This document shows, piece after piece, positions 24,959 through 33,496 of a stretch of 64,000 nucleotides of DNA. Numbering within the stretch: the first letter of the stretch is position 1; each line of letters opens with the position of its first letter. Source of the stretch: Pseudomonadales bacterium. Lineage in GTDB: Bacteria; Pseudomonadota; Gammaproteobacteria; Pseudomonadales; Azotimanducaceae. The stretch is from NCBI GenBank assembly GCA_028280225.1, contig JANQMF010000026.1, forward strand, positions 1-64,000, written 5' to 3'. The notes under the pieces were generated by a model. The model made no database searches, was not told the DNA's origin, and saw nothing but the letters and a program-made list of their open reading frames with translations. The position numbers were made by a program, and so were the translations under genes.

Positions 24959-26527
24959 GTGCTGTATTCAAAACAATATGTAGGTAACTACTCTCGTTTT
25001 CTCATTGCCTTGGCTTGGACGGTGGAAGTCATCGCTGTCCTCATAGGTTTAACCATTTCCATTGTTGTTGCCTTTTCGGCGTACTACTCTTTTGCATCCG
25101 AAAGGGACGTGGGGTTGCTGGACGGTACTTCAGCCATTGCGGTCGCCGCGCTGCCCTTTGTGCTGATTGCAGTGGTGGAGATATGTAAGATTCCGCTGAC
25201 CTTTGCCTTTATGGCGGTGCGTCATCTGGCCTGGCGGCTGATGTTTTTGGGTTTCGTGTTGTTTTTATGCCTGATTACCTTTGAAACCATGTTGAATGGT
25301 TTTGAGCGTAACTTTTCTAACTTGAATCGGGCCATCGATACCCGCAAGAACGATATTGAAAGTGCGCAGTCCGAAATTGCGTTGTTGGAGAACCGCCGGG
25401 ACTATGTGGTCAAGTTCACCGAAGACGACGTCATGCAGGAAGTTGATGGTAACCGGGCCGAGATAGATGCGGAGTACCGTGGTGTTGTCCAGCGTATCGA
25501 TGCCAATACCCGCAACGTCTTAAACAACATCGACTATAGCTTTCAGAATGAACTGGATGCTGAGATAACCCGCCTGGAAACGGTCCTGGATGGGTACTAT
25601 CAAGATTGGCGAGAAGAAACCACCGCGGTGGAAGAGCGCTTCTCTACCCTGCTGATGGGGAATATCAGCGGCAGCTCGGAAGAACGTGATCGTCTGCTTA
25701 CGGAATTGAATGTGTTGAAAGCTGAATTCAGCCAGGCCATGGCCACCGCCAACATCTTTAACCGCGGTGCCCGGGAAACTAAGTACCGCGCGCTTATCCA
25801 GGAAAAAGAAAACCAGCTTGGACGCATCACAACCGGTTATCTGGGTGGGGATGCCATTGAAAAACAATCCACCATGGAATCTCAGCTTAAGCAGCAATTA
25901 GAGTTTGTGAACAACAAATACGCCGGCCGCATCGCCGATGTCAACACGCGTATCGAATCGCTCAAGCAGGAAATTGCCGACCGCCTGGCCAGCAATGCCA
26001 ATCTGGAAAGCAATGTGGTGTCCAGGGCAGCAGCGGACAAGTCCCGTTTTGCGACCATACGCAACTCCCAGAACCAGGAGGTGGATAAATACCTCGAAAC
26101 CAAACTGGTGGAGCTGGAACAGATTGCTGAACGTTCATTTGGTATCGATGAGCAGATTTTTGTTATTAAGAACCAGCAGCGGGAGTTGCAGTCTGAGATT
26201 AATCACCTGATTAACCAGAATCAGATTTACCGTTTGGCCATGTACTGGGACGGTAAGGAGTCTGCCACCGAAGTTGAGCGCAGCACAGTGGGATTGGTGG
26301 CGCTGCTCTGGTTTGGGTCCTTATCCCTTATTGCTTCGGTTTGTGGGGTTATGCTGGCCCTGGCCGGGTTCTACCTGCGCCGTTTCAGCGATACCGGTGA
26401 ACCGATATCAGATCCGGGTGTGCATGCGTCGGCTGATGTATTTGTCGACACGGTATCTCCGGAAGAGGCACAGGACCAGGCGGTGGCAGCCCAACCAAAA
26501 CGCGCTGAGCGCAGAGCAACGGGCTAA
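24959..26527 (+). CDS. large coiled-coil membrane protein, unknown function
   Basis: About 522 residues from the GTG at 24959, chosen because GGGGGA lies just upstream and the next residues lead into the membrane segment; a TTG at 24929 is also in frame. Three membrane spans occupy roughly residues 10-105 (ALAWTVEVIAVLIGLTISIV, AIAVAALPFVLIAVVEICKI, LAWRLMFLGFVLFLCLITF). A highly charged coiled coil of about 300 residues follows (repeated E/K/L patterns: AIDTRKNDIESAQSEIALLE, IESLKQEIADRLASNANLES), then one more span (LVALLWFGSLSLIASVCGVML) and a short acidic tail. The layout resembles DUF4407-like proteins. It is single-gene, with no evident operon partner. Confidence 0.8.
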   Translation: MLYSKQYVGNYSRFLIALAWTVEVIAVLIGLTISIVVAFSAYYSFASERDVGLLDGTSAIAVAALPFVLIAVVEICKIPLTFAFMAVRHLAWRLMFLGFVLFLCLITFETMLNGFERNFSNLNRAIDTRKNDIESAQSEIALLENRRDYVVKFTEDDVMQEVDGNRAEIDAEYRGVVQRIDANTRNVLNNIDYSFQNELDAEITRLETVLDGYYQDWREETTAVEERFSTLLMGNISGSSEERDRLLTELNVLKAEFSQAMATANIFNRGARETKYRALIQEKENQLGRITTGYLGGDAIEKQSTMESQLKQQLEFVNNKYAGRIADVNTRIESLKQEIADRLASNANLESNVVSRAAADKSRFATIRNSQNQEVDKYLETKLVELEQIAERSFGIDEQIFVIKNQQRELQSEINHLINQNQIYRLAMYWDGKESATEVERSTVGLVALLWFGSLSLIASVCGVMLALAGFYLRRFSDTGEPISDPGVHASADVFVDTVSPEEAQDQAVAAQPKRAERRATG

Positions 26528-26642
26528 GTCAGGCCGGGCGCTTAAGCTAAGCTGCCGCCGTCCGGTTCCGGGCGGTGGCGGATCTGCCCGGCAGCCGGAC
26601 AATTAAAACCGAACATCCGGCAGCCGAATACCGTAAAAGCAG

Positions 26643-27107
26643 CTAGCCCCGGTGTCGCTTATCCGCAGCGGGTCCGGGACGAACCCCAAGCTCTCCAGGC
26701 CCCAGCACGTTGCCGTCTTCGTTGCGGATCTTAAGCTTTTGAATCGGCTTGCCGGTCTTTTCTTCCACAATAAACAGCCGGGTTCCGTCGGGATTGGGCC
26801 TGAACTCATCACCCCATTGAATCAGCGCAACAATAACCGTGCGCAGCGCGCGCCCGGCGTCGGTGAGGACGTATTCGGTGTGGTTGGTCTCTTGTGCCGG
26901 CCGTTTTTGCAACAAACCCTGTTCAACCAGGTGGCTGAGGCGGGCGGACAGAATATTCTTTGCAATACCCAACGTGTTGGCAAATTGATTAAAGCGGGTA
27001 GCGCCGTAAAAGGCTTCACGCAAGATCAATAGTGCCCAACGCTCCCCAACCGCATCCAGGGCCTGTGCCACGGAACAATTCAGATTTTTGTAAGACTTGT
27101 ATTTCAT
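26643..27107 (-). CDS. HxlR/MarR-type winged-helix transcriptional regulator
   Basis: 154 residues. The segment LNCSVAQALDAVGERWALLILREAFYGATRFNQF is the HxlR signature: a cysteine near the N-terminus, then the DVIGDKW-like DAVGERW helix, followed by the winged-helix ILSARLSHLVEQGLLQ. HxlR proteins act as dimers that sense small molecules, often aldehydes or electrophiles, sometimes through the cysteine. The gene is divergent from the two tautomerase-fold genes, with palindromes in the 119-base gap, so it probably controls them. Confidence 0.9.
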   Translation of the reverse strand: MKYKSYKNLNCSVAQALDAVGERWALLILREAFYGATRFNQFANTLGIAKNILSARLSHLVEQGLLQKRPAQETNHTEYVLTDAGRALRTVIVALIQWGDEFRPNPDGTRLFIVEEKTGKPIQKLKIRNEDGNVLGPGELGVRPGPAADKRHRG

Positions 27108-27130
27108 GGGCTGAGTTTAGCGGTTGCGAT

Positions 27131-27181
27131 ATGAAATTTCATGGTTGCATATTAAAACTTAATGGTTTTATAATAAAACCA
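27131..27181. promoter_or_regulatory. palindromic operator candidates between HxlR and tautomerase genes
   Basis: The gap contains a perfect 12-bp palindrome ATGAAATTTCAT (27131-27142) and a 9-1-9 inverted repeat (27163-27181) with arms TGGTTTTAT and ATAAAACCA around a central A. Both lie between the divergent start codons, as expected for operators of the HxlR regulator. Inference only. Confidence 0.5.
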
Positions 27182-27226
27182 ATGGCCGGTTGGCTAATGT
27201 CATAACGCAAGCAACGGGATTGGAAA

Positions 27227-27547
27227 ATGATTAATTGCACATGTGTGGTTCAGGAGGGTCAGTCACCTGATCTTCACCAGGATGTACTCAAGGGAACCTT
27301 GGGTGAATTTTCAGAACGTGCCTTCGGGCAGGGGGCGGACATCAAGTGGGTGCGGGTTCCACCCGGCAGCGGCTTTACCGCGGGTGAGCCATCAACATCG
27401 TCGGTGGTTTCGATGGTTTCTAATGAGCCATTAGAGGCGCCGCACCGGGAATTGCTGTTACGGGAGTTGGTTGACCTTTGGGTAGGCCAGACCGGTTGCA
27501 GTGTCGATGAAATTGTTGCGGTGCTTGCTGATCCCGCACAAGCTTAG
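27227..27547 (+). CDS. tautomerase-fold protein lacking the catalytic proline
   Basis: 106 residues with the length and layout of the tautomerase superfamily beta-alpha-beta unit: VVQEGQSPDLHQDVLKGTLGEF, then a central WVRVPPGSGFTAG, and RELLLRELVDLWVGQTGCSVDEIVAVLAD. After removal of Met1 the N-terminus would be Ile, not the catalytic proline (MINCTC). The next gene, 12 bases on, encodes a tautomerase with Pro1, so the two might form a heteromeric enzyme, as in some tautomerases with a catalytic and a non-catalytic subunit. Function unproven. Confidence 0.65.
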   Translation: MINCTCVVQEGQSPDLHQDVLKGTLGEFSERAFGQGADIKWVRVPPGSGFTAGEPSTSSVVSMVSNEPLEAPHRELLLRELVDLWVGQTGCSVDEIVAVLADPAQA

Positions 27548-27559
27548 GAGATTATTGAA

Positions 27560-27970
27560 ATGCCACTATATATTTGTAATACGAAGAAAGGCACCCTCAG
27601 CCCTGAGGCTAAGCGGAACATAGCTCAGGATATCACCCGCATTCACTGCTCGGTCACCGGCGCACCGGCAATTTTTGTACATGCAGTATTTTTTGAAGAA
27701 GCCCCATTTTTCCCTCTGGAAGAAAAAACTCTGTTTGTTCGCGGCACCATTCGCAAAGGCAGAAGTGCTGTGCAGAGGGAGGAAATTGCCGACGCGGTAA
27801 GGCAATCCCTGGTATCTCATGGACAGACCTCTATTGATGAGACACAGGCAGTGATTCTGGAAACCCCGGCAAGCTGGGTGCTTGAGGGGGGAGAAATCAT
27901 GCCTGAACCCGGCGAAGAGGCCGAATGGTTCGCCGCCCAACAAGCCCGGCGTCAAGCCGCGGAGGTTTAA
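27560..27970 (+). CDS. cis-CaaD-like tautomerase superfamily protein
   Basis: 136 residues, start ATG with AGGAG upstream. It follows cis-3-chloroacrylic acid dehalogenase (cis-CaaD) in order. Counting from the Pro that follows Met: Pro1, His28 (ITRIHCSVTG), two arginines at 64 and 67 (IRKGRSA), and the glutamate before GGEIMPEPGEEAEWF. The tyrosine of cis-CaaD (Tyr103) aligns with Val here, so dehalogenase activity is doubtful. Related family members hydrate or decarboxylate small unsaturated or malonyl-type acids. The partner gene upstream lacks Pro1. It may be controlled by the HxlR regulator. Substrate unknown. Confidence 0.75.
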   Translation: MPLYICNTKKGTLSPEAKRNIAQDITRIHCSVTGAPAIFVHAVFFEEAPFFPLEEKTLFVRGTIRKGRSAVQREEIADAVRQSLVSHGQTSIDETQAVILETPASWVLEGGEIMPEPGEEAEWFAAQQARRQAAEV

Positions 27971-27971
27971 A

Positions 27972-28370
27972 GTGTGGGTTAATATGCAGCGTTATTTGCT
28001 GCTATGTGTCGGGGTGATGCTGACGGGGATCGGGTTGGCCTATTGTGTCGACCCTGATCTGTTGTTGAGCCGTTACGATATCGGGATTGCGGGTGTGTCC
28101 GATGACAATATGTATCGGGGTGCCTATGGTGGGCTTTTTTTGACCCTGGGCGCAGCTATTGCTTACGGCTTTTTCTCCGTATCGTTCAGGCAAACGTCAA
28201 CATTAATTGGTTTGTTATTTATGGGTGGCTTTGCCGCGGGGCGAACGGCAAGTATCCTGGCACTGGGTATGCCGCATGAACAGATTGTTGGATTGTTGAT
28301 ATTTGAGGTGGTCCTGTCCACAGTCTTCGGGTGGCTGTTAATAGCAGATGCCGAACCGCTCAGGTTGTGA
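27972..28370 (+). CDS. four-helix membrane protein (DUF4345-like)
   Basis: About 132 residues from GTG 27972 (GGAGG lies 6 bases upstream); ATG 27984 is the alternative. Four membrane spans are visible (YLLLCVGVMLTGIGLAY, YGGLFLTLGAAIAYGFF, TLIGLLFMGGFAAGRTASIL, IVGLLIFEVVLSTVFGWLL). The segment YRGAYGGLFLTLG and GGFAAGRTASILALG fit the DUF4345 pattern I remember. It begins next to the tautomerase stop codon, so it is probably the last gene of that operon. No activity known. Confidence 0.75.
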   Translation: MWVNMQRYLLLCVGVMLTGIGLAYCVDPDLLLSRYDIGIAGVSDDNMYRGAYGGLFLTLGAAIAYGFFSVSFRQTSTLIGLLFMGGFAAGRTASILALGMPHEQIVGLLIFEVVLSTVFGWLLIADAEPLRL

Positions 28371-28414
28371 CCAGGTTGGAGCACTCCATCTTAAATTAAT
28401 ACCTGATAAAGACA

Positions 28415-28867
28415 TCATGTTTCATCACAGCCGGCGGGATTAATCCGGCATCTATTGTTGGTCAGGGTTTCACCCTTGGAAGAGTATCGGGCGGTTTTAT
28501 TAGCCGTTGATGAATAGTAATACCGGGTATGAGTTTTGCGGCAGCCTTCGTTGTCACCGGTATCGATGCTGAATGACAGCCAGACTTCGGCACCCTCGGG
28601 AATGCCAAAACTGTCCAGGTTAAAGGTTGCCTTGTTACCCTTACCCGTCAGGTTGCGGACATTTTTTGTCTTGTTTTTGCCATCACTCTTCCAGTGCACG
28701 GTATAGTCTTTAACAATATAGGCGCCACAATTTTGGTATTCCAATTTATTTACGTTCGTGCTGGTATGAGCCAGTACCGGCGGGTGCAGCGCCAGACCAA
28801 AAATCAGAACAAAAACCGTGCAAATAACCGGGCGGGGATCTTGTTTGCCTATAAGCGGTGTTCGCAT
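28415..28867 (-). CDS. small secreted protein, paralogue of 13944-14441
   Basis: 150 residues with an N-terminal export signal (VICTVFVLIFGLALHPPVLA). The mature part shares with the protein at 13944 an ordered set of words: QNC near the start, FNLD, EGAEVWLS, GDNEGCRK, TRYYY, GETLTNNRCRI and a final GC. The two thus form a small cysteine-bearing family with a beta-rich body, which I do not recognise. Here it stands alone, convergent with the four-helix membrane gene and upstream of the iron transport genes. The upstream region has GATACAAC (28933-28940, plus strand). Confidence 0.75.
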   Translation of the reverse strand: MRTPLIGKQDPRPVICTVFVLIFGLALHPPVLAHTSTNVNKLEYQNCGAYIVKDYTVHWKSDGKNKTKNVRNLTGKGNKATFNLDSFGIPEGAEVWLSFSIDTGDNEGCRKTHTRYYYSSTANKTARYSSKGETLTNNRCRINPAGCDET

Positions 28868-28987
28868 AACCTCTCTCCCAAGCGCTGTATGTAAGCATTA
28901 GATGGGTTGTACGTTACGCTTAACATCTAGTAGATACAACAGTTAGAATCAGTGAAAATATTGCAGTATGCACTCAAGGCATGGCTT

Positions 28988-30661
28988 CTAGGTCAGGCGC
29001 TGTCTGGAGAAGTTCTGCCAGGCAATCAGAAATGCAGGTATAAGACCAACCATAACAATCAGCAAAGCAGCGGTTGAGGCTTCGGCAATACGCTCATCAG
29101 ACGCCAGGCGGTAAGCCCTGGTGGCCAAGGTTTCAAAATTGAAAGGCCGCAGGATCAGGGTGGCGGGTAATTCTTTTACCACGTCCACAAATACCAGCAG
29201 CAGCGCGGTCAGAACGGCGGGTGCCATGATCGGCAGATGGATATGTCTGAGAATGCGCAGGGGCTTGGCACCCAGGCTGCGGGCAGCGTTGTCGTAGTTG
29301 TTGTGAATGCGCGCCATGCCGGAATCACAACTGTTATAAGCCACTGTCAAAAAGCGGGCCAGATAAACAAATATCAGTCCGGCAGCGGAGCCGGTTATCA
29401 GCAGGACCTGGGGCAGACCGAGGATTGGGTTGATATTTGCCGCCAGCCACTTGTCTAAATGGGTCATGGGTCCAATTAAGCCCACGGCCAGGACCATTCC
29501 CGGCACGGCATAACCCAAGGTGGCCAGGCGTACACTCATGTTCAGGAAGCGGCTGCCCCGGGATTGCTGATGGCGGTTGGCATAGGTTAACAAGACGGCA
29601 CACAAAGTTGCCAGCACGGCGGCGGTTCCCGCAACCGCCAGGGTATTGGTGATGTACCCGACAAAGCGTGGACCCAACAGCGGATCCCCCACGGTGAAGG
29701 TATGCCACAAAAGCACCGTTGCGGGTATCACAAATCCCAGCGTCAGCGGCAACATGCAGACTAACCAACAGAAAAAGCCCGGCAGTCCACGTTGCCGGGT
29801 ACGCTGCGCAGCGGCGTTACGCGATACGGGATTGGCATAAGAACCCCGGCGGGCTATTTGTTCCATGACTACCAGGACAGCCACCACAACAAATAACCAA
29901 GCCGCCAATTGCATGGCGGCCAGGTGTTCACCCTGGGCGTACCAGGTTCGAAAAATACCGTTGGTCAGGGTTGGTACCCCAAAAAAATCGACCACCCCAA
30001 AATCCGCGGCACTTTCCATCAGAACCAGAGCCGTGCCTCCCGCGATGGCCGGCCTGGCGTGGGGCAGAGCCACCCGGAAGAATGCCCGTTTGGGACCTGC
30101 TCCCAGGGTTCTGGCTGCTTCAGCCAGAGGCTGGGCTTGCTGGCTGAAGGCATTGTAAGCAAACAAGTAGATATACGGATAAAGAGTGATACTGAGGATA
30201 AACGCCGCGCCGGACAGGGAGCGGATGGAGGGGATGGGGGAGTCTGTCCAGGCTAACTCTCTTAACACACTCTGGATGGGGCCGGTATAGGCTAATAGAT
30301 CAGCGTAGGCATAAGCCACAACATAGGCAGGTGCGGCAATGGGCACCATAAGCAACCAGGCGAGCCAGGCACGGCCGGTAAAATCCTGGGTGGCTACAAT
30401 CCATGCGGTGCTTACCCCAAAGGTGGTAGCCATTACGCCGACCAGTACTAACAACACGACGGTATTGGTCACGTATTCGATCAGCACCGACTCATAAAGG
30501 TGTTGCCAAACTTGAGTGGTTGGGGCAAAAAAGGTCAGCAGAACGGCTGCAATCGGCACGGCCACCGGCACGGCGATGAACATGGCGCTGATGGTCCATA
30601 CCGACGGACGTGGAAACCGGGGAGGAGATTTAGTCTTTATTGCCGGGTTACTGCTTGTCAT
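28988..30661 (-). CDS. fbpB: Fe(3+) ABC transporter permease (FbpB/ThiP-like, two fused halves)
   Basis: A 557-residue membrane protein with about 12 spans in two similar halves, each with an EAA-loop: EAARTLGAGPKRAFFRVALP and NAARSLGAKPLRILRHIHLP. This is the arrangement of FbpB/SfuB ferric permeases, which move Fe(3+) from a periplasmic binding protein into the cytoplasm. The divergent ATPase gene (30722) and binding protein gene (31800) complete the transporter. Start codon ATG at 30661. Iron specificity is inferred from the Fur box, YY-containing binding protein and neighbours; thiamine or phosphonate permeases are related. Confidence 0.87.
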   Translation of the reverse strand: MTSSNPAIKTKSPPRFPRPSVWTISAMFIAVPVAVPIAAVLLTFFAPTTQVWQHLYESVLIEYVTNTVVLLVLVGVMATTFGVSTAWIVATQDFTGRAWLAWLLMVPIAAPAYVVAYAYADLLAYTGPIQSVLRELAWTDSPIPSIRSLSGAAFILSITLYPYIYLFAYNAFSQQAQPLAEAARTLGAGPKRAFFRVALPHARPAIAGGTALVLMESAADFGVVDFFGVPTLTNGIFRTWYAQGEHLAAMQLAAWLFVVVAVLVVMEQIARRGSYANPVSRNAAAQRTRQRGLPGFFCWLVCMLPLTLGFVIPATVLLWHTFTVGDPLLGPRFVGYITNTLAVAGTAAVLATLCAVLLTYANRHQQSRGSRFLNMSVRLATLGYAVPGMVLAVGLIGPMTHLDKWLAANINPILGLPQVLLITGSAAGLIFVYLARFLTVAYNSCDSGMARIHNNYDNAARSLGAKPLRILRHIHLPIMAPAVLTALLLVFVDVVKELPATLILRPFNFETLATRAYRLASDERIAEASTAALLIVMVGLIPAFLIAWQNFSRQRLT

Positions 30662-30721
30662 ACCCGGCCATTCTACGCTAAAACTTGCGCTGCAAATTTA
30701 TTCGGATGCATTTAGCTGCAA

Positions 30722-31756
30722 ATGCTTGAAGTTAAAGATCTATGCCATCAATTTGGCCTGGTGGATGTGCTGAAAGGGATTAACTTAACCGTTGAGCCCG
30801 GGGAAATTGTCTGTCTGTTGGGTGCATCCGGCAGTGGCAAAAGCACACTGCTGCGGATTATTGCAGGATTGGAACCCCTGCAATCCGGCGCCATTTCTTT
30901 TGCCGGCAAACCGCTGGCCCAACCGGGCGCGGAGCCCCCGGCGGATACGCGTCAATTTGGTATGGTTTTTCAGGACCATGTGCTGTTTCCGCATATGAGC
31001 GTTGGCGAAAACGTTAACTTCGGCCTTACCCACCTGCCGCCAGAACAAGCCAGGCAACGGGTCCGGGACCAGTTGGCCCTGGTTGGTTTGGATGGCTTTG
31101 CGGAGCGTTATCCACACACCCTTTCCGGCGGCCAGCAACAGCGTATTGCCTTAGCCCGGGCGTTGGCACCTCAACCCCTGCTGATGTTGTTGGACGAACC
31201 CTTTGCCAGTGTTGACAGCACCTTGCGCCGCCAGCTTCGTGAAGACACCCGGCGCGCCCTGCGCCGGGCTAATGTTCCCGCCATTGTGGTAACCCATGAC
31301 GCCCAGGAAGCCATGGAACTGGCGGACCGGATTGCGGTGATGGGTGAGGGCCAGATTGTGCAGACCGGGGTTCCCCAACAGGTTTGGCAACAGCCTGTGA
31401 ACCGCTTTGTTGCGGAGTTGTTCGGGGACACCAATGCCATCACCGGTGAAGCGGCGGGCAATGGCATTGCCACAGCCTTTGGGGTTATCCCGCATCCCCA
31501 AATCCCGGTGGCCGCCGGTTCGGTTTGTGACGTTATTGTACGGCGCCGGGGGATCAGCGTAGAAGCGCTACCCGGGGCTGATGTAAAGGTCGAAGATGTA
31601 CGATTCCTGGGTGAACGTTATCTTATTGTGGTGCGCTCAAACGGGCAGATTCTGCGCGCGGATACGCCGACCCGGCCCAAGGTAAGGACCGGCGACGCGG
31701 TGCGGTTGGATTTTGACTCCGCAGATGTACTAGTGTATTTTCGCGAATTCGATTAA
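30722..31756 (+). CDS. fbpC: Fe(3+) ABC transporter ATP-binding protein
   Basis: A 344-residue ABC ATPase. Walker A is GASGSGKST (residues 34-42), the signature is LSGGQQQRIALARAL, Walker B is LLMLLDEPF, and a switch histidine follows in VVTHDAQEA. A C-terminal TOBE-like regulatory domain (from about residue 240) is typical of the FbpC/PotA group. It pairs with the divergent permease. The start is ATG 30722, only 60 bases from the permease start. A Fur box overlaps its stop codon and precedes fbpA. Confidence 0.92.
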   Translation: MLEVKDLCHQFGLVDVLKGINLTVEPGEIVCLLGASGSGKSTLLRIIAGLEPLQSGAISFAGKPLAQPGAEPPADTRQFGMVFQDHVLFPHMSVGENVNFGLTHLPPEQARQRVRDQLALVGLDGFAERYPHTLSGGQQQRIALARALAPQPLLMLLDEPFASVDSTLRRQLREDTRRALRRANVPAIVVTHDAQEAMELADRIAVMGEGQIVQTGVPQQVWQQPVNRFVAELFGDTNAITGEAAGNGIATAFGVIPHPQIPVAAGSVCDVIVRRRGISVEALPGADVKVEDVRFLGERYLIVVRSNGQILRADTPTRPKVRTGDAVRLDFDSADVLVYFREFD

Positions 31757-31773
31757 TGAGAATTATTCTCAAA
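31754..31773. promoter_or_regulatory. Fur box upstream of fbpA
   Basis: TGAGAATTATTCTCA (31757-31771) is a 7-1-7 inverted repeat matching the classical Fur site core; it overlaps the region just after the fbpC stop and lies about 30 bases before the fbpA start. Known Fur sites repress iron uptake genes when iron is sufficient, so this supports iron as the ligand of the transporter. Confidence 0.8.
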
Positions 31774-31799
31774 TAGACGACAAGCCGGAATACCAAATT

Positions 31800-32816
31800 A
31801 TGAACCAACGGAGCGCATCATTGCTCGCTGGCCTGTGTGCCCTTCTGTTCACAACACTCAGCCAGGCCGAGGTTGTGAACATTTATTCAGCACGCCATTA
31901 CGACACGGATATGGCCCTGTACGATCAATTCACAAAAAATACGGGTATTACGGTTAACCTGATTGAGGGGGGCAGTGATGCGTTGATTGAGCGCATTGCC
32001 AACGAAGGTAAATATTCACCGGCGGATATGCTCATCACGGTGGATGCGGGCCGGCTGTGGCGGGCGCAAGCCAGGGGCGTATTTCAGCCGATTGATTCCC
32101 AGGTGCTTAACAGCAAAATTCCCTCCAACCTGCGGGAACCCCGGGGGCATTGGTTCGGCTTGTCCAAGCGGGCCCGGGTGATCGTTTACAACCGTAACAG
32201 GGGTTTGCCATTTGTGCTGGACAACTACGAACAGCTGGCTGATCCCAGGCTGCAGGGTATGGTATGTATGCGTGGATCATCCAATATCTACAATTTATCC
32301 CTGCTGGCCGCTTTGATCGATGCCAACGGCCCCCAGGCAGCTCAGACCTGGGCCAATGGTGTGGTGGAGAATTTTTCCCGGCCGGCCCAGGGCAACGATA
32401 CCAGTAACTTAACCGCGGTGGCCTCGGGAGAATGTGGCCTTACCCTGGCCAATACCTACTATATGGGAAGGTGGCTGGCCAGCGCCGACAAAGGCGCCAG
32501 GCAGGTGATGGACAGCCTGGCGGTGATCTTTCCGAACCAGCAAAACCGGGGTACCCATGTCAACATCAGTGGTGCCGGGATTACCCGATACGCGCCGAAC
32601 AAAGACAATGCGGTTAAGTTCCTGGAGTATCTGGTCAGCGATTTTGCGCAAAAACTGTTTGCCGAGGGGAATAATGAATATCCGGTAGTGGGCCCGACCA
32701 CCGGCCCCATTGTTCAACTTGGTGATGAATTTACGGAAGATCAGATTAATGCCGGCTTGTTGGGCAAGAACCAGGCCCAGGCGGTGCAGATTTACGATGT
32801 GGCCGGGTGGCGTTAG
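31800..32816 (+). CDS. fbpA: periplasmic Fe(3+)-binding protein
   Basis: A 338-residue periplasmic binding protein with signal peptide (SLLAGLCALLFTTLSQA, cleavage near QA-EVV). The mature part shows VVNIYSARHYDTDMALYDQF, then RARVIVYNR, PRGHWFGLS, and GLTLANTYYMGR, where the adjacent tyrosines are the usual iron ligands of FbpA/FutA proteins. The C-terminal VKFLEYLVSDFAQKLFAEGNNEYPV is typical. It is preceded by a Fur box and belongs with the fbpB and fbpC genes. Confidence 0.92.
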   Translation: MNQRSASLLAGLCALLFTTLSQAEVVNIYSARHYDTDMALYDQFTKNTGITVNLIEGGSDALIERIANEGKYSPADMLITVDAGRLWRAQARGVFQPIDSQVLNSKIPSNLREPRGHWFGLSKRARVIVYNRNRGLPFVLDNYEQLADPRLQGMVCMRGSSNIYNLSLLAALIDANGPQAAQTWANGVVENFSRPAQGNDTSNLTAVASGECGLTLANTYYMGRWLASADKGARQVMDSLAVIFPNQQNRGTHVNISGAGITRYAPNKDNAVKFLEYLVSDFAQKLFAEGNNEYPVVGPTTGPIVQLGDEFTEDQINAGLLGKNQAQAVQIYDVAGWR

Positions 32817-32830
32817 GCTTAACTGCTGCT

Positions 32831-33496
32831 TCAGTCGGACCACATTCTGAGCAAATTGTTGTGTACAAATTTTAACCGGGTCAGGGGTTTTTCCAGGGAG
32901 TTATCTAGGTTTTCCAGCGCCTGTGTGGCATGGTTGAGTTCATGGAGCAACTGCCTTTTTTCGCTGGATTTCACGCGGCTTTGTACCCAGCCCACCGCGG
33001 TCAGGCGCACCCCCTGGGTGACAGGCAGGACAGCATGGAGATGATCACTGGGGTAGACGATGGCACATCCGGCAGGCAACTTGATGGCCTGACTGCCGGA
33101 CGGCGTAGTCAATTCCAACTCGCCACCGGTATAACTTTCCGGGTCCGACAAAAACAGCGTGAAGGAAAGGTCGGTCCGTACACCTTCAATAAAGGCGTCG
33201 TCAAAATGGGTACCATAGTGCATTCCGCAGGTATAACGGCTGATCATCACCCTGCCCACCCGGGCGGGCAGGGCAAAGCTGCGAAACACCGTGTGTTTCA
33301 TCAGGTCTTCACGCACCTGCTTAAGTATGCGGCTGACTTCCGGTCTGGTTTGATCAGCCTGCAGGTTCTGTTTTTGCACCTTGGCCAGGCGCCCGGCGGT
33401 GCGGGTGCCAGGCTCGAACAGCGCATCATCTTGCAGGACTTTAACAAACGCGCCCACGTGGGCGGAACTGAGTACATTTTCCAGGAATACAATCAT
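32831..33496 (-). CDS. piuC: PKHD-type Fe(II)/2OG hydroxylase (PiuC/YbiX-like)
   Basis: About 222 residues from ATG 33496 (MIVFLENVLSS), which matches the family N-terminus better than an upstream start at 33529. The double-stranded beta-helix has the iron-binding HFDD-containing YGTHFDDAF, then HAVLPVTQGVRL with the second histidine and the 2OG-binding arginine. PiuC-type hydroxylases are commonly next to iron uptake genes and Fur-regulated. The start codon overlaps that of the divergent lipoprotein gene in the tetranucleotide CATG at 33494-33497. Confidence 0.88.
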   Translation of the reverse strand: MIVFLENVLSSAHVGAFVKVLQDDALFEPGTRTAGRLAKVQKQNLQADQTRPEVSRILKQVREDLMKHTVFRSFALPARVGRVMISRYTCGMHYGTHFDDAFIEGVRTDLSFTLFLSDPESYTGGELELTTPSGSQAIKLPAGCAIVYPSDHLHAVLPVTQGVRLTAVGWVQSRVKSSEKRQLLHELNHATQALENLDNSLEKPLTRLKFVHNNLLRMWSD

